DNA from: Leptolyngbya sp. SIO1E4
GTDB taxonomy: Bacteria > Cyanobacteriota > Cyanobacteriia > Phormidesmidales > Phormidesmidaceae
Reading direction: 5' to 3'
Length of the DNA stretch: 64,000 bases
Assembly: GCA_010672825.2 (NCBI GenBank)
Contig: JAAHFU020000003.1
Span: 992,001 to 1,056,000 of the forward strand
The number at the start of each line of letters is the position of its first letter. Positions within the stretch are counted from its first letter, which is position 1. This document shows positions 32,695-47,300 of the stretch, in pieces. The position numbers and the translations under genes were made by a program. The notes beneath the pieces are model-generated. The model had not been told where the DNA came from, made no database searches, and saw only the letters and a program-made list of their open reading frames with translations.

Positions 32695-35600
32695 ATGGCC
32701 TCTTCTGCTGCGGCTCTCTCCTCGCTAGACATTAAGCCTGCCATTGTTCGGGAGCCTCTGATTGTTTCACCCGATACAAGGGTAATAGATGCGATCGCCC
32801 AAATGAGCGATGAGGGTCGCCAGACGGTTTATCTAGACGTATCTGCTTGCCCTCCTTCTGACGGCAACGCTGCAGCTAACCCGCTCTTAGAAGCCCGATC
32901 AAGCTGCGTGGTCGTGGTGGAAAATGAACGGGTGGTCGGCCTTCTAACTGAGCGAGACGTGGTGCGCCTGAGCGCCCAGGGACAGGCCCTGACGGGGTTA
33001 ATCATGCGGCAGGTGATGGCACACCCAGTGGTGACCCTACAGGAATCGGCCTGCACCGATTTATCATCTGTTATTGACCTGCTTCAGCAGCAGCACATTC
33101 GCCATTTACCCGTGGTAGATGAGCAAGACCGTCTGGTGGGGGTGGTCACCCTTGAAAGTCTGCTGGCAACCGCTAGGCAACAGGCCACGACTTATACACA
33201 GTTGCAGACAGAACTCAGGGAATGCAGGCAAGCGGAAGCCCTGCTGCGAGAGAGCGAACAGCGCTACGTCACGCTAGTGGAAGCAGCCCCGGTGGGGATT
33301 TTTCGCACGGATGCCGCGGGGCATTGTATCTATGTCAGTGATCACTGGTGTCAGCTGGCTGGCCTGTCCTCAGAAGCCGCCCTCGGAGAAGGATGGCAAC
33401 AGGGGCTGCACCCGGATGATCGCGCCCGCGTTATGGCTGCCTGGTCTCACGCAATCCAGGCAGGTTACCCTTTTCAACTCGAATATCGCTTCCAACGCCC
33501 TGATGGAGGGGTGACGTGGGTGCGGGGGCAATCCGTGACAGCTGAACAGGATATCAGCGGGCAAGTCGTGGGATATGTGGGCACCATTACCGACATTACT
33601 GATCTCAAACAGATAGAGCTCGCTTTACAGCAAAGTGGCGCTCAAAGCCGAGCCATCTTAGCGGCCATTCCAGACTTCATGTTTCGCGTGGGGGCAAATG
33701 GCGTCTTTCGTGAGTTCATTACCCCACGTCCAGAATTTGATGCAGTCTCCCCTGAGATTGATCCGACTGGGCAATCCTTGACAGATGTCTTGCCTGCAGA
33801 GATTGCCGAGCAACATTTCTACTACTTGCAAAAAGCCTTACAGACAGGGGAATTGCAGGTTTATGAGCACAAAATTTCGGTGGGCGATCGCCGACAGGAT
33901 GAGGAAGTTCGGATTATCAAAAGCGGCCCGGATGAAGTCTTGTTCATGATTCGCGATATCAGCGATCGCAAGCGGACTGAGCTGGCCCTGCAAGAACTCA
34001 ACCAGTCCTTGGAACTCAAGGTAGAAGAACGCACGGCTGAACTTCGGACAAAAGAAGTTCAGATCCGAACCATGGTCGAGGCTGTTCCAGATTTGCTCTT
34101 GCGGGTGACGCAAGCGGGGCTCTGCTTGGACTACATTCAATCTCGGAATCGTCATCAGCCCGGGGAGTTTCTCCCCATCCAGAATCACCTTTCAGAAGTC
34201 CTGCCCTCGGCCTTATTACAACAGCAGCTTGACCGCATCCAAACGGCGATCGCCACCGGTACCCTGCAAGTCTATGAGCACACCTTCGAGAAACAGGGGC
34301 GCCAGATCTATGAAGAAGTTCGCATTGGCGCCATTAGCTCAGCCGAAGCTCTCATCATTGTGCGGGATATTACAGAGCGTAAGGAAGCCGAGATTGCCTT
34401 ACAGACCAAAACCGAAGAGTTAGATCGGTTCTTCTCATTAGCTTTAGATTTACTCTGCATTGCCACCACTGATGGCTATTTCCTCCGCCTTAATAGCCAG
34501 TGGGAAACCACCCTGGGCTATCCGCTCTCCACATTAGTTGGCAGCCGCTTTATCGATTATGTGCATCCCGATGATACCGAGAGCACTCTAGCGGAGATAG
34601 CCCGACTGCAAGCAGGTAAAGAGATACTGAATTTCGTCAACCGCTACCGCTGCCGTGATGGCTCGTATCGGTGGATTGAATGGCGCGCGGCTCCAAGTGG
34701 CAACCTTATCTATGCTGCTGCCAGAGATATCACCGATCGTAAGCAGGTAGAAGAAGATCTCCACGAGATGTCTAATCGGCTAAACCTGGCAGTCGAGGCA
34801 GCGGGCATCGGCATTTGGGATTGGGATATTACCCGCAACATCGTGACCTGGGATGACCGCATGTATGAGCTCTATGGCATACAGCCAGACCAATTTACCC
34901 ATGCTTATGATGGCTGGCTGTATAGCGTTCATCCGGACGATCGGGCGACGGCAGCAAACGCGATTCAGCAGGCCTTAAGCGGTGAAGAAAATTACGATAT
35001 CACGTTTCAAGTGATTCATCCGGACGGCTCAGTTCGCTTTATTAAAGCCAATGCCCTAGTGCAGCGCAATGATCAAGGCGAGCCACAGCGGATGATTGGC
35101 TCTAATTATGACGTCACAGCTTCCAAACAGGCTGAAGCCGCCATGAAGCGGCAACTGATGACGATTGAGGCCGCCATTGATGGCATTGCCATCTTGCAAG
35201 GAGAGACATACCTCTATGCCAACCAGGCCCATCTCAGGTTATTTGGCTACGAACATCCTGAAGACCTCATCGGTAATTCCTGGAAATCCCTGTATCCCAT
35301 TGAGGAGATGGATCGCATTGAGCGTCAAATCTTGCCCCTGCTGGAGCGCGATCGCGCCTGGCAAGGGGAGGCGATCGCCAAGCGCCAAGATGGCTCCATC
35401 TTCGCTGAAGAACTCTCGCTAACGCTGTCAGAGGATGGGCTATTGATTAGTGTCTGTCGTGATATTAGCGATCGCAAACGAGCTGAAGCAGCCCTGCAGG
35501 CAAGTGAAAACCGGTATCGGGCAATTTTTAATCAGGTTGCAGTGGGCATTAACCAGATTGATGTCTCTGGGCAGTTTATTAGCACTAACCCAGCCTTTTG

Positions 35601-38292
35601 CGACATGCTGGGCTACACCCAAGCAGAACTCCTGCAAATGAACTATCGGGATGTCACGCATCCTGAAGACATCGCCAGACATCGCACCCAATACAATCAA
35701 CTCGTTGAGGGCCAAACGTCCTTTTCTCTGTATGAAAAGCGCTATCGCCACAAAGACGGACACTATCTTTGGACCCAAGCAGCCATTTCTATCCTGTGCG
35801 ATCACGAAGGCACGCCCCTTTCAGATGTGGCGGTTGTCGTCAATATTGACGCGCGCAAAAAAGCCGAGCAAGAACTCACCAAACTCTCGCGGATTGCCAG
35901 TCAAACCAGTGAGGGCGTCATTATTACCAATGCAGCCGGTCGGACAGAGTGGGTGAATGCGGGCTTTACCCGGCTCACCGGCTACACCTTGTCAGATTTG
36001 CGCGGTCGCAAGCCCGGCAGAGCCTTACAAGGCCCCGAAACAGATCCTGTCGTCGTGGCACAGATGCAAACTGCCCTCAAACAGCGGCAAGGCTTTCATG
36101 TAGAAATCCTCAATTATCACAAAGACGGACACCCCTATTGGATTGATATTCGCTGCAACCCTCTGTTCAATGAGGCAGGCGTCTTGCAAGGGTATATGGC
36201 CATTGAAAGCGATATTACAGAAAAGAAACACGCGGCCACCCAACTCGGTCGCCAGCAGGCGATGTTAGAAGCCATGAGCCATCTAGGTCGCATTGGTGCC
36301 TGGGAAGTCGATCAGGTGAACCAGAGAATCTACTGGTCTTCCATGACGCGAGCCATTCATGAGGTGCCGCCCGATTTTGAACCGGATATGGAAGCCTCGA
36401 TTAATTTTTATAAAGAGGGCGAGAGCCGTACCAAGATTACTCAAGCGGTTCAGGCAGGTATTACCCAAGGCACCCCCTGGCACTTGGAAGTTCAGATGGT
36501 GACCGCTAAAGGTAACGAAATTTGGGTGGCCGCCAGTGGACAGGCTGAATTTAAAGAGGGGGTTTGCGTCCGGCTGTTTGGTTCGTTTCAGGATATCTCC
36601 GATCGCAAACGAACCGAGCAAGAACTAATTCAAGCCAAAGAAGTTGCCGAAGCCGCCGCCCGTGCTAAAAGCAATTTTCTCGCCACCATGAGCCATGAAA
36701 TTCGCACCCCCATGAATGGCGTGATCGGCATGCTGAACCTATTGCAAGACACTGAATTAAACTCCGAGCAATGGTCGCAAACGAATATTGCCAAATCCAG
36801 TGCGGAATCTCTACTCACCCTGCTGAACGACATTCTGGACTTCTCCAAAGTGGATGCAGGCAAACTGGAACTTGAAATTTTAGAATTTGATTTACACCAA
36901 CACCTGGCGGACTTTACCAAGACCCTGGCCTTTAAAGCGCAACAAAAAGACCTGGAGCTGGTGCTAGATCTACGCGGTCTAGATCGCTCTAGGGTCAAGG
37001 GCGATCCGGGGCGGCTGCAGCAGATTTTCACCAACCTGGTGAGCAACGCCATCAAGTTTACCGAGCACGGGGAAGTGGTCATTCGCTGTACATTGCAGGC
37101 AGCGGGCGATCGCCTGTTGCTGCAGGGCTCCGTCAGCGACACGGGTATTGGTATTTCCCCCGAAAAACTCGAAAGTTTGTTTGATCCCTTTACCCAAGGA
37201 GATGTCAGCACGACTCGCAAATACGGGGGCACGGGGTTAGGGCTGGCCATTACCTATAATCTCTGCCAGTTAATGGGGGGCAGCATTCGCGTACGCAGCG
37301 AGGTGGGCCAAGGCAGTCACTTTGAATTCACCGTGATGCTGCAGCCCAGCGAACTGGCCCCAGCAGATTTCCCCCAGGAAGATCTGCAAGGCTGCAGATT
37401 CCTGGTCGTTGACGATAATGCTACGAATCGCGCGGTCTTGCGCAGCCAGCTAGAAGGGTGGGGGGCACAAGTGATAGAAGCCGCCGATGGCCCCAAGGCA
37501 TGGGCACTGTGTGAAGCACAGATCTCCCCCGGCAATCCCTCCAGTCAACCGCCCTTTGATGGAGCCCTGTTAGATCTGCAGATGCCGGGTATGGATGGGG
37601 CAGAACTCGCCCAACGACTCAAAGCGGATGGGCGCTTTCAGACCATGCCCTTGATAATGATGACCTCCATCGGCAGCCCCGCAAACGCGGATCGGTTAAG
37701 AAATTTACACTGTGAAGCTTCATGTACCAAACCCATCATTCCCTTAGAACTGCTGCATGCTCTCGCGATCGTACGAGGTAGCCCTTCCCCCTTATCCTCC
37801 CCCTTATCCTCCCCCTTATCGGTGAGATCGCAGGCAGTCTCTGTTCCGAATCAGAGAGATGGCCAGGCTGCCTCAGCGATGCCTCGCTGGCCAAAACACA
37901 CCCGCTTGCTGCTGGTGGAAGATCATAAAGTCAATCAGATGGTCATCAAGGGCTTGCTCAAAAAATTGGGGCTGCAGGTCACAATTGCAGTCAACGGCAG
38001 GGAAGCCCTGCGGGTTCTCGATCAAGCCCCACACAATCACCCCTATACCCTGATCTTCATGGACTGCTTGATGCCAGAAATGGATGGGTATGAAGCGAGC
38101 CGTCAGATTCGCCAGGGGGAAGCGGGTGAACACCACCGACACATCACCATCATTGCGATGACGGCCAACGCTTTGAAAGGCGACAAAGCCCAATGCTTAG
38201 CCGCGGGTATGAATGATTACTTAACAAAACCCATTAACCCAACCCTTCTGACTGAGATGCTGGAGAGATGGCTGTCTCGATCAGCCCCATGA
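32695..38292 (+). CDS. giant hybrid sensor histidine kinase: CBS pair, nine PAS domains, HisKA-HATPase, two receivers
   Basis: 1865 aa, no membrane segment, so a soluble sensor. Order: CBS pair (about 15-165; [20 protein letters not shown]), nine PAS/PAC units (about 185-1315, each ending in a D-I-x-D/E-R-K-like PAC signature), HisKA with phospho-His1334 in [16 protein letters not shown], HATPase ([20 protein letters not shown]), receiver 1 with Asp1627 in [11 protein letters not shown], and receiver 2 with Asp1790 in [11 protein letters not shown]. The receiver linker has a 12-bp tandem DNA repeat (37787-37820) giving [15 protein letters not shown] domains suggest adenine-nucleotide sensing; PAS domains may bind haem, flavin or small ligands. 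Paralogous to the next two kinases. Confidence 0.9.
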   Translation: MASSAAALSSLDIKPAIVREPLIVSPDTRVIDAIAQMSDEGRQTVYLDVSACPPSDGNAAANPLLEARSSCVVVVENERVVGLLTERDVVRLSAQGQALTGLIMRQVMAHPVVTLQESACTDLSSVIDLLQQQHIRHLPVVDEQDRLVGVVTLESLLATARQQATTYTQLQTELRECRQAEALLRESEQRYVTLVEAAPVGIFRTDAAGHCIYVSDHWCQLAGLSSEAALGEGWQQGLHPDDRARVMAAWSHAIQAGYPFQLEYRFQRPDGGVTWVRGQSVTAEQDISGQVVGYVGTITDITDLKQIELALQQSGAQSRAILAAIPDFMFRVGANGVFREFITPRPEFDAVSPEIDPTGQSLTDVLPAEIAEQHFYYLQKALQTGELQVYEHKISVGDRRQDEEVRIIKSGPDEVLFMIRDISDRKRTELALQELNQSLELKVEERTAELRTKEVQIRTMVEAVPDLLLRVTQAGLCLDYIQSRNRHQPGEFLPIQNHLSEVLPSALLQQQLDRIQTAIATGTLQVYEHTFEKQGRQIYEEVRIGAISSAEALIIVRDITERKEAEIALQTKTEELDRFFSLALDLLCIATTDGYFLRLNSQWETTLGYPLSTLVGSRFIDYVHPDDTESTLAEIARLQAGKEILNFVNRYRCRDGSYRWIEWRAAPSGNLIYAAARDITDRKQVEEDLHEMSNRLNLAVEAAGIGIWDWDITRNIVTWDDRMYELYGIQPDQFTHAYDGWLYSVHPDDRATAANAIQQALSGEENYDITFQVIHPDGSVRFIKANALVQRNDQGEPQRMIGSNYDVTASKQAEAAMKRQLMTIEAAIDGIAILQGETYLYANQAHLRLFGYEHPEDLIGNSWKSLYPIEEMDRIERQILPLLERDRAWQGEAIAKRQDGSIFAEELSLTLSEDGLLISVCRDISDRKRAEAALQASENRYRAIFNQVAVGINQIDVSGQFISTNPAFCDMLGYTQAELLQMNYRDVTHPEDIARHRTQYNQLVEGQTSFSLYEKRYRHKDGHYLWTQAAISILCDHEGTPLSDVAVVVNIDARKKAEQELTKLSRIASQTSEGVIITNAAGRTEWVNAGFTRLTGYTLSDLRGRKPGRALQGPETDPVVVAQMQTALKQRQGFHVEILNYHKDGHPYWIDIRCNPLFNEAGVLQGYMAIESDITEKKHAATQLGRQQAMLEAMSHLGRIGAWEVDQVNQRIYWSSMTRAIHEVPPDFEPDMEASINFYKEGESRTKITQAVQAGITQGTPWHLEVQMVTAKGNEIWVAASGQAEFKEGVCVRLFGSFQDISDRKRTEQELIQAKEVAEAAARAKSNFLATMSHEIRTPMNGVIGMLNLLQDTELNSEQWSQTNIAKSSAESLLTLLNDILDFSKVDAGKLELEILEFDLHQHLADFTKTLAFKAQQKDLELVLDLRGLDRSRVKGDPGRLQQIFTNLVSNAIKFTEHGEVVIRCTLQAAGDRLLLQGSVSDTGIGISPEKLESLFDPFTQGDVSTTRKYGGTGLGLAITYNLCQLMGGSIRVRSEVGQGSHFEFTVMLQPSELAPADFPQEDLQGCRFLVVDDNATNRAVLRSQLEGWGAQVIEAADGPKAWALCEAQISPGNPSSQPPFDGALLDLQMPGMDGAELAQRLKADGRFQTMPLIMMTSIGSPANADRLRNLHCEASCTKPIIPLELLHALAIVRGSPSPLSSPLSSPLSVRSQAVSVPNQRDGQAASAMPRWPKHTRLLLVEDHKVNQMVIKGLLKKLGLQVTIAVNGREALRVLDQAPHNHPYTLIFMDCLMPEMDGYEASRQIRQGEAGEHHRHITIIAMTANALKGDKAQCLAAGMNDYLTKPINPTLLTEMLERWLSRSAP

Positions 38293-38504
38293 TCCCCCAT
38301 TGTCTAAAAATTCTCTGGCAAGAGACGTGCCCCAGACCAAACCGTTGATAACTCATCAAAAATGTCTGTTTATAGAGAAGAAGCCCCGTAAGATGATGTG
38401 TGCTGGCCTACTATGCAGGGTGCATTTGATCGCTCAACGACGGCAGCTTGTCATGCCAGGATCGCCCAACCCTGTATAAATCAACCCTAGGATGGACAGA
38501 TGTC

Positions 38505-41500
38505 ATGCCTCCTAAAATTTCCCTTCGTGTATTACTGGCTGTTCAGTTTGCAGCTCAAGTGGTGGGTATCGTGGGGTTGGTGGGCTATCTGTCCTATCGC
38601 AGTGGTCAGCAGGCGGTGCAAGGCTTGGCAACGCAGCTAACAGACTCTACTGCAAATCGGGTGAACGATCGCCTGGAAGACTTTTTAAGCAATGCTCAAA
38701 ACATCCTAGCGCTGAACCAACAAGCCCTAACCAGCTCACGATTGGATATCCAGAATTTTGACCAGTCAAGGGATTATTTTATTGAAACCTCAAGGTTGTA
38801 TGACGAATTCACGTCGATGGGGTTTAGCAATGACACCGGTGAGGTTATTGCCGCTGGCTGGGATAAACACGGCATCTTCACCTTGGCAGGTTCTCGAGTC
38901 TTCGGGGAAACGATCAAAAGCCGCTCAACAGACCACTACATCTACCGGTTAGATGCGCAAGGGGTTCCTAACGAACTCATCCAGACGATTCCCGACTACG
39001 ATCCGCGTCAGATTATTTGGTATCGAACAGCAGTTGCATCGGGAGAGCAAACCTGGAGCCCGATCTTCCCTTTTGCCCTGGCACCCTTTGCCTCCATATT
39101 GGCCGTCTCCCCACACTATGACAGGGGTCAGTTGCAAGGGGTTGCCTTCGTCACGATCTTGCTAGACGATATCAGCCAGTTTCTGAGCACCTTAGATTTT
39201 TCACCCAACGGGCAGGTCTTTGTTGTGGAGCGATCCGGGGCTTTGGTGGCAACATCCAGCCTGGAGCAGGGGTACGTGTCTGCAGAAATCGACGGTCAGC
39301 GTACATTAACCCGCGTCAACGCCACCCAAAGTCAGGACGCTCTAACCCAGGCAACGATGAAAGCCCTGGTACAACAGGGGGAGTCCCTGAGCACCCTGGA
39401 TCAGCTGTCCTTTCAATTTTCAGACGAGTTGCCCCCGGCCCAGAACATGGCCGATCAAGAGACTGGCTTACAGGGTCGCCAGCACTATTTTGCCAATGTG
39501 TCTTCCTATCAAGATTCCTATGGGCTGGATTGGCTGATTGTGACGGTGGTGCCTGAATCCGACTTTATGGGGGCCATTCATGCCAATGTGCACCGCACCG
39601 TTTGGCTATGCGGATTAGCCCTAATTGGGGCCGTCGGCAGTGGCCTGTGGACCTCTCGGCGGATTACGCGATCGCTGTCTCGGCTCACCCAAGCGACTCA
39701 AGCGTTTGCCCTGGGCAAGGGGATTCAACCGCTAAAAACGACGCGCATTCGAGAAGTTGCCACCCTCTCTGAATCGTTTTGGCAAATGGTGGAATCTCGA
39801 CGTCAAGCCGCCCAGCTACGCCAGACCTATGAACAAGATTTAGAGCAGCAGGTCACTGAAAAAACGGCTGCATTGCGTAAAAGCACAGCCCAGCTGCAGG
39901 CAGCCCAGCGTCTTGCCCAGGTCGGAAGCTGGGAGTTACAGGTAGACACCCGGCAAGTGACCTGGTCGAAAGAGCTATTCCGCATTGCTGGACGCACTCC
40001 CAACCCATCAGCTTTAAATGCCGGGGACATTCGGGAAATTGTGCACCCCGACGATCGAGAAAGGCTGCATCAGGCTGTGGAAGCCGCGATCACCCATGGA
40101 ACTCCCTACGAAGTAAACCATCGCATTACCCGCCCCGACGGTGAAATTCGCCATGTGGTGAGTCGAGGAGAAGCTATCTACGATGATCACGGTCAGATCG
40201 TCAAGCTGGCGGGCACAGCGGCAGACATCAGCGATTTGAAGCAAACCGAAGCTCACCTGCGAGAGAGCAAACAGCGCTATGCGTCCCTAGCTGCCGCCGC
40301 ACCGGTGGGGATTTTTCGCCACGACGCTGCCGATAACTGCATCTACGTCAACGATCGCTATTGTCAAATCACCGGACTCGCCCCAGAAGCAGCAATGGGC
40401 AAGGAATGGCAACAGGGGCTTTACCCAGATGATCGGGAGCGCGTTGTCACCGAATGGGCGCAATCCATTCAAGAGAATCGTGCCTTCCGGCTTAAATATC
40501 GCTATCAACGCCCCGATCAGGAAGTGCGGTGGGTCTATACACAATCCATCGTGGAAAAGGACGCTAACGGGCAAGTCATTGGATATGTGGGCACCATTAC
40601 TGACATTACCGAACTGAAACAGGCGGAAGAAGACCTGCGTCTGTACGAACGCATTGTCTCTGCCACCGCCGACGGCATCTCGCTGGTCGATAGCCACTAT
40701 ATTTATCAGGCTGTCAATCAGACCTATCGGAATAGAACGGGCCAAGCCTACCATGAGCTGGTGGGCCATTCCGTCAGCGCGGTAAATGGAGAAGCGATTT
40801 TTCAAACACAGATTAAACCCAAGCTTGATCAGTGTTTGGCTGGCAAGGTGATTCAGTATGAAGACTGGTTTGAGTATGCCAATGTCGGCAGACGATTCGT
40901 CAGCGTAAACTACACCCCCTATCGCGAAGAGGATGGCACCATTTCGGGGGTTATTGTTAGCACCCGCGACATCACAGAATACAAGCAGCTAGAACTGGCG
41001 CTACAGGCCTCTAAGCAAAAGCTCAGCGTGATTCTCGACAGTGCGATCGCCTCCATCGTGAGCTGCCGTATGTTTGCCAACAACACCTGGCAATACGACT
41101 ACTGGTCAACGGGCTGTGAAGCCGTGTTCGGCTATACAGCAGCCGAATTTATGGCTGACCCTCAGCTGTGGTGGTCACGCATTCCCAGCGAAGATCAGCA
41201 GTCGGTGATTATGCCGTTGTTCGCCAAAGTGTATGCCGAAAAAAAACATAGTCGCGAGTATCGGTTTTATGACAAAACCGGCACCTTGCGATGGATTTCG
41301 AGTAATTTAGTCTCTCGGCGAGACGAAGCTAATGACTGTTGGGCGGTCACCATCGTCGAATTCGACATCACTGATCGCAAACATGTTGAACTAGCCCTCC
41401 AGCAGACAACCCAACAGCTGCAGGCCTTTTTAGATAATGCCCCTGCCTTTATTGTTCTCGTAGATATAGAAGGGCGGTATTTGCAAGTTAACCCTGCCTG

Positions 41501-43802
41501 TGCCGATTTGATAGGGCTTCCTGAAGCTAGCATTGTGGGCAAAACGTTTGCCGATTTTTTTGATGCCTCCACTGTCCAGCGCTTTAGATCATGGATTCAA
41601 ATCGTGGTGGATACCCAGCGGCCCCTACAGGTAGAAGATGAAATCACGATTGACGGCGTCACCCGAACATTTCAGTCGATTCTTTTCCCAGTCAGTAATG
41701 CTGAAGAGGAACCGACTACTTTTTGGGCGATCACAACAGATATTACCGATCGCAAACAAGCCGAAGAGGCCCTGCGACAAAGTGAAGAACGCTGGTCTCT
41801 AGCAGTGTCAGGCGCTAATGATGGCATTTGGGACCATAACCTGCTGACGAACGAGCATTTTCTCTCCCTCCGCTGCCTAGAAATCGTAGGCTATACCTAT
41901 GAGGAGGTAGACACCTTTGACAAATGGTTTGCCTGTATTCATCCGGACGATCAGCCCATTCTGCAAGCCACAGTTCAAAGCTATCTCAATAAGGAAACCC
42001 ATAGCTATGCGTGTGAATATCGCATGCGCTGTCGGGATGGTCACTACAAATGGCTATTCGCCAGAGGCATGGCCGTCTGGGATGACGCTGGAACGCCCAT
42101 CCGCATGACCGGCTCCCTCACCGACATCACGCTGCGTAAACAAGCGGAGCTAGAACTGCAGCAGGCAAAAGAAGCGGCTGAAGTTGCAGCCCAAGCCAAA
42201 AGCGATTTTCTAGCTCGCATGAGCCATGAAATCCGCACACCGATGAACGGGGTCATGGGAATGTTAAGCCTCCTGCAGGCATCAGAACTCGACACAGAAC
42301 AGCACTCTCACGTTGACCTAGCCCAATCTAGCGCCGAATCCTTACTCACTCTGCTCGACGACATTCTCGATTTCTCTAAAGTGGATGCGGGCAAGCTAGA
42401 TCTGGAAATGATCGAGTTTGACTTGCGCCAACAGCTGGGAGATTTTGCCAAGACCATGGCCTTAAAGGCCCAGGAAAAAGGCCTAGAACTCGTGCTAGAT
42501 CTGCGCGGTGTTGAGTCCTCCAGGGTCAAAGGCGATCCGAGACGCCTGCGGCAAATCTTTACTAACCTGGTGGGCAACGCGATCAAATTTACGACGCATG
42601 GAGAAATCGTGATTCAGTGCCGCCTCGAAGCCCAGGCAAATAGGCTGATATTCAGGGGGTCGGTAAGCGATACGGGCATTGGCATTCCACCCAATAAGCT
42701 GGCCGGTTTGTTTGATCCCTTTACCCAAGCCGATGCCAGCACGACCCGCAAGTATGGCGGTACGGGTTTGGGGCTCGCCATCACTAAAACCCTTTGTGAG
42801 TTAATGGGCGGCCAGATTCAGGTACACAGTGAATTAGACCAAGGCAGTGACTTTAAATTCACCATCAATCTGCACCCTAGCGAGCAGACTCAATCCACAA
42901 TGCCCCCCTTAGGGTTGCCCGCCTTAAAACTGCTCGTGGTAGACGATAATGCCACCAACCGAAAAGTGTTGTGCAGTCAATTGCAAAGCTGGGGCATGCA
43001 GGTAATGGAAGCGGTTGATGGCCCCAGCGCCCTGGCGCTATGTGAGGCTCAGTTAACCCAGCACAACGCCTCCAATTCAAATCCCTTTGACATGGTTCTG
43101 TTGGATGTCCAGATGCCCGGAATGGGGGGAGTCGAGTTGGGGCATCGTTTGAAAGCCCATGCCCGCTTTCGTACCATGCCACGGGTCATGATGACCCCCA
43201 TTAACAACCGGGAAGAGGCTCAGCGTTGCACGGAGCTAGGCTTCAGTGCCTGCTGCACCAAGCCGGTAACCCCATCGGATTTGTGGAATGTGCTGTCAGC
43301 ATTTAAGCCGCCTGGGGGTGACTGCCTCGCCACGTCTGGGGGCAGTCAGCCAGCTGCGATCGTGCTGAACCAACACACCCATCATCAGGCACCTACAGCG
43401 CCTCAGCGCTGGTCGGCGCAAAGCCGTTTGCTGTTAGTAGAAGACCATAGGGTTAATCAGATAGTGGCCCAAGGCTTACTCAAGAAACTGGGGCTGACAG
43501 TGGAAATCGCCCCCAATGGCCAAGAAGCCCTACAAATGCTCAAGCAAGCCCCGTCCAGTCATCCTTACACTTTGGTATTAATGGACTGCCTGATGCCCGT
43601 CATAGATGGGTATGAAGCGAGTCGTCAGATTCGAGCGGGGGCAGCAGGGGAGCATCATCGTTATGTCATCATCGTGGCTATGACAGCCAACGCCATGAAA
43701 GGAGACAAAGCCAAATGCCTCGCCGCTGGCATGGATGATTATCTGGCAAAGCCCATTAATCCAGAAGTTTTGACTGAAATGCTGGAAAAATGGCTGATAT
43801 AA
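38505..43802 (+). CDS. giant membrane hybrid histidine kinase: Cache-like sensor, HAMP, six PAS, HisKA-HATPase, two receivers
   Basis: 1765 aa. Membrane helix at about 10-30, extracytoplasmic Cache-type sensor (about 35-360; contains [20 protein letters not shown]), second helix near 366-384 ([13 protein letters not shown]), HAMP-like linker, coiled coil, then six PAS units (about 455-1215). Catalytic part: His1241 in [16 protein letters not shown], then HATPase with GTGLGLAIT. Receivers: Asp1534 ([11 protein letters not shown]) and Asp1694 ([11 protein letters not shown]). ATG 38505 is used because the signal-anchor begins there; upstream TTG 38448 would add 19 non-anchor residues. The stand-alone HPt gene begins 50 bp after the stop. 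Confidence 0.9.
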   Translation: MPPKISLRVLLAVQFAAQVVGIVGLVGYLSYRSGQQAVQGLATQLTDSTANRVNDRLEDFLSNAQNILALNQQALTSSRLDIQNFDQSRDYFIETSRLYDEFTSMGFSNDTGEVIAAGWDKHGIFTLAGSRVFGETIKSRSTDHYIYRLDAQGVPNELIQTIPDYDPRQIIWYRTAVASGEQTWSPIFPFALAPFASILAVSPHYDRGQLQGVAFVTILLDDISQFLSTLDFSPNGQVFVVERSGALVATSSLEQGYVSAEIDGQRTLTRVNATQSQDALTQATMKALVQQGESLSTLDQLSFQFSDELPPAQNMADQETGLQGRQHYFANVSSYQDSYGLDWLIVTVVPESDFMGAIHANVHRTVWLCGLALIGAVGSGLWTSRRITRSLSRLTQATQAFALGKGIQPLKTTRIREVATLSESFWQMVESRRQAAQLRQTYEQDLEQQVTEKTAALRKSTAQLQAAQRLAQVGSWELQVDTRQVTWSKELFRIAGRTPNPSALNAGDIREIVHPDDRERLHQAVEAAITHGTPYEVNHRITRPDGEIRHVVSRGEAIYDDHGQIVKLAGTAADISDLKQTEAHLRESKQRYASLAAAAPVGIFRHDAADNCIYVNDRYCQITGLAPEAAMGKEWQQGLYPDDRERVVTEWAQSIQENRAFRLKYRYQRPDQEVRWVYTQSIVEKDANGQVIGYVGTITDITELKQAEEDLRLYERIVSATADGISLVDSHYIYQAVNQTYRNRTGQAYHELVGHSVSAVNGEAIFQTQIKPKLDQCLAGKVIQYEDWFEYANVGRRFVSVNYTPYREEDGTISGVIVSTRDITEYKQLELALQASKQKLSVILDSAIASIVSCRMFANNTWQYDYWSTGCEAVFGYTAAEFMADPQLWWSRIPSEDQQSVIMPLFAKVYAEKKHSREYRFYDKTGTLRWISSNLVSRRDEANDCWAVTIVEFDITDRKHVELALQQTTQQLQAFLDNAPAFIVLVDIEGRYLQVNPACADLIGLPEASIVGKTFADFFDASTVQRFRSWIQIVVDTQRPLQVEDEITIDGVTRTFQSILFPVSNAEEEPTTFWAITTDITDRKQAEEALRQSEERWSLAVSGANDGIWDHNLLTNEHFLSLRCLEIVGYTYEEVDTFDKWFACIHPDDQPILQATVQSYLNKETHSYACEYRMRCRDGHYKWLFARGMAVWDDAGTPIRMTGSLTDITLRKQAELELQQAKEAAEVAAQAKSDFLARMSHEIRTPMNGVMGMLSLLQASELDTEQHSHVDLAQSSAESLLTLLDDILDFSKVDAGKLDLEMIEFDLRQQLGDFAKTMALKAQEKGLELVLDLRGVESSRVKGDPRRLRQIFTNLVGNAIKFTTHGEIVIQCRLEAQANRLIFRGSVSDTGIGIPPNKLAGLFDPFTQADASTTRKYGGTGLGLAITKTLCELMGGQIQVHSELDQGSDFKFTINLHPSEQTQSTMPPLGLPALKLLVVDDNATNRKVLCSQLQSWGMQVMEAVDGPSALALCEAQLTQHNASNSNPFDMVLLDVQMPGMGGVELGHRLKAHARFRTMPRVMMTPINNREEAQRCTELGFSACCTKPVTPSDLWNVLSAFKPPGGDCLATSGGSQPAAIVLNQHTHHQAPTAPQRWSAQSRLLLVEDHRVNQIVAQGLLKKLGLTVEIAPNGQEALQMLKQAPSSHPYTLVLMDCLMPVIDGYEASRQIRAGAAGEHHRYVIIVAMTANAMKGDKAKCLAAGMDDYLAKPINPEVLTEMLEKWLI

Positions 43803-43852
43803 CAGAAAGATGACTCGGAGACATCGTTCGGAGATATAGTCTGGAGGTAGGA

Positions 43853-44203
43853 GTGGTTAGTCATGAAACAGCGCCGGTTTTTGATAAGTCAGCTCTGCTA
43901 GGATGTGTGGGAGGTGATGAGGAAATTGCCGCGGAGGTTTGTCAAGCTTTCCTTGACGATTTCCCAAACGATATTCAGGTACTGAGAGCGTGCACGCAAG
44001 CCGGAGATTCGGAAGATCTTGCCTGTAGAGCCCATGGTATCAAGGGTGCTGCTGCTAATTTGGGTGCTGAAGCCTTGAGGAAAGTCGCCTTCGAGACTGA
44101 GAAGGCCGCTAAGGCTGGGGACATGAACGCAGCCTTGAGTCACATCGCAGAATTGGAGATCCAATTTGCTCAGCTGAAAGCGGCGATCGAGCAGTGGCTA
44201 TAA
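43853..44203 (+). CDS. HPt phosphotransfer protein
   Basis: 116 aa, a single histidine phosphotransfer domain: four-helix bundle with phospho-His61 in CRAHGIKGAAANLGAEAL, the standard H-x-x-K-G-x-x-x-x-L/I-G pattern. GTG start at 43853 preceded by GGAGGTAGGAG. It lies immediately after a hybrid kinase with two receivers and no own HPt, so it probably completes a His-Asp-His phosphorelay for that kinase, the preceding one or both. The final response regulator is not certain. Confidence 0.88.
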   Translation: MVSHETAPVFDKSALLGCVGGDEEIAAEVCQAFLDDFPNDIQVLRACTQAGDSEDLACRAHGIKGAAANLGAEALRKVAFETEKAAKAGDMNAALSHIAELEIQFAQLKAAIEQWL

Positions 44204-44380
44204 ATCGCCTAGGAACCCAATCTTGAGCACAGGCACTGTGGGAGAGCCATCCGCACAGTTGATGTCTGCTGGCAGAAATGACGGTACAGTCTTAACAGAT
44301 AGACAAGGTTTTCTTAGCTCTAAAACCTCGGATTCCCTTGTTTTTGAGGGAATATTGAAAACAAACTCTCCGCGATCCCA

Positions 44381-47300
44381 ATGTTCACTCGCACCACGGC
44401 TCTCTCCCTGGTAGAACTGAAATCTTCAATTGTCCGGGAGCCTCTGACGGTTTCACCTGATGTGAGGGTCATTGATGCGATCGCTCAAATGAGCAGCGTC
44501 AGAGCCTACCGTGACTTCACGCAAACAGAAAATACCCCCCTGGATGACCTGCATTTAGAGGTTCGATCAAGCTGCGTGGTGGTTGTGGACGCGGAACAGG
44601 TGGTCGGAATTTTAACCACCCAGGATGTGGTGCGTCTGAGCGCCCAGCAACAGCCTCTTGATCGCTTAGTGATGCGGCAGGTGATGGCTCATCCGGTGGT
44701 CACCTTGCGCGAATCTGAGTTTACCCATTTGTTATCTGCCATCGACTTACTGCAACAGCACCGCATTCACCATTTGCCCATTGTGGATGAGCAAGCTCGC
44801 CTGGTGGGGTTAGTCACCCAAGCCAGCGTGCGGCAAGCTGCCACCCACCAACACTTACAGAAGGAGTTGAATAAACGGCAACATATTGAAGCCCTACTTC
44901 TAGAAAGTGAACAGCGGTATGCCTCTTTGATCGCAGCCGCTCCAGTCGGGATTTTTCGCAGCGATGCCATGGGCCGCTGCACCTATGTCAACGATCATTA
45001 CTGTCAGATTACTGGACTCACCCTAGAAAGTGTGTTCGGAGACGGATGGCAACAGGGGTTACACCCAGAAGATCGCGCCTGGGTCATTGCGGCGTGGTCT
45101 CAAGCAGTCCGGGCAGAACGCTCCTTTCAACTCGAACATCGCTATCTGCATCCCGATGGGGGCATCCGGTGGGTCTACACCCAATCAATGGCTGAACGGG
45201 ATGCCGCAGGGCGAGTCGTTGGCTATGTCGGCACACTCATCGACATTAGTGAGAGAGCGCGACTCGAAGCAGAACGCAAGCAAGCCGAAGCCGCCCTCAG
45301 GGAAAGCGAAACCCGCTGGCAGTTTGCGTTGGAAGGGGCTGGAGATGGGGTCTGGGATTGGAACACCCAGACCAATACCGTGTTCTTTTCGCCGCAATGG
45401 AAAGCCATGCTGGGGTATGCCGACCACGAAGTAGGCAATCACCTGGAGGACTGGGATGACCGGGCGCATCCTGAGGATAAAGCCCAGTGTTATGTCGACC
45501 TGAACAAACATATCAGCGGCGAGACTCCCATCTATCAGAATGAACATCGGGTTCGATGCAAAGACGGCAGCTATAAATGGATTCTGGCCCGTGGCAAGGT
45601 CATTGAATGGTCTCCCGATGGTAAGCCGCTGAGGATAATTGGCACCCATACAGATATCAGCGATCGCAAACGAGCCGAAGCTGCCCTCAGGCAGAGCGAA
45701 TTAACCAACCGCATCATCATTGAAACCATCCCCGACCTGCTGATACAGATGGACTGGCAAGGGAATTACAGCCGCATGCTAGGAGGCAGCGGCGTTCGCG
45801 TCAAATATCCGTCTGCGTCGTCTACGAAACCAGAAGTCCATGACGTCTTACCCCCTCCCCTAGCCGAGCAGCGACTCTATTACACGAACCAAGCCCTTGA
45901 GAGTGGCCGCTTACAGATTTACGAGCAAAATTTCGACGTCGACGGCGAACAGCGCTGCGAAGAGGTTCGCATTGCTCCCCTCAATGAGCAAGAGGTGTTG
46001 GTGATTATTCGAGATATCACCGAGCGGAAAAAAGCCGAACGACAGCTACAAAACCTAATCTCAGGAACCGCTGCGACAACCGGACAGAACTTTTTCCCGG
46101 CATTAGTCAGCCACATTGTAGACGCCTTAAATGTCTCCCACGCCCTGGTAACTGAACAGGTAGGCGACAAGCTGCGCACCTTAGGATTTTGGGCCAACGA
46201 CGCTCTACGCCCCACCTATACCTATAATCTGCGTCAAACCCCTTGTGAACGGGTATTACAAGCGGGGGAATTTTACTGCGAATGTTCGGTTCAGCAGATG
46301 TTCCCTGAGGATTTAGACCTCGTCGAGATGGAGGCAGAGAGCTATCTAGGTGTGGCCTTACATGATGCCCAGGGCAAGGTCATTGGTCATCTATGCATCC
46401 TCAATAAGCAACCCATCCGGGACCCACAACGAGCAGAACAAATTCTGCAAGTCTTTGCTGCCCGAGCCGCCGCTGAGCTAGAGCGGCAACGGACGAGGAC
46501 ATCGTTAGAACAACTCAACCAAGCCCTAGAAGCCAAAGTCGAAGAACGCACCATCGCCCTCCAAGAGCGAGAAGCCCGTTATCGAGCCTTGGTGGACGTC
46601 ATCCCTGATCTCCTCATCCGCCTGCATGCCGATGGCACTTACCTCGACGTGATATCGGGCAGCGGGGTTAAGCTATTCGACCCAGAGCGAATTAAAGCAG
46701 GCGTCAACATTTATGATGTGACGTCTTTCGAACATGCACACCAGCGGATGGTCTATGCTCGACAAGCCCTGCGAACCCGAGAGGTTCAGTTTTATGAATA
46801 TGAGGTCATCCTGGATGGTGAACTTCGTTTCGAGGAAGCACGGATTGTTGCTATCCAAGCGGAAGAAGTTCTGGTCATTGTTCGAGACATCACCGATCGC
46901 AAAGCCGCTGAGAAAGCCCTACGAGAGTCTCAACAATTTCTGCAAACGGTACTCGATACGTTCCCGCTTTCCGTCTTTTGGAAAGATAGAAACTTAATTT
47001 ATCAAGGCTGTAACCGCAACTTTATGAGGGATGCAGGGCTGACATCGGTTACAGATATCATCGGCAAGACAGACTATGACTTGCCCTGGAGGGCCGCAGA
47101 AGCTGAGGCGTATCGGGCTGGTGATCGAGACGTGATGGACGCTGTCATTACCAAGATTGGGATTGTTGAAACCCAACTGCAGGCAGATGGAAACCAGGTC
47201 TGGCTAGAAACCAATAAATTGCCGCTTCATAACCTGAGGGGTGAGGTTGTGGGTGTTTTGGGAACGTATCAGGACATTACTGACCGGAAACAAGCCGAAG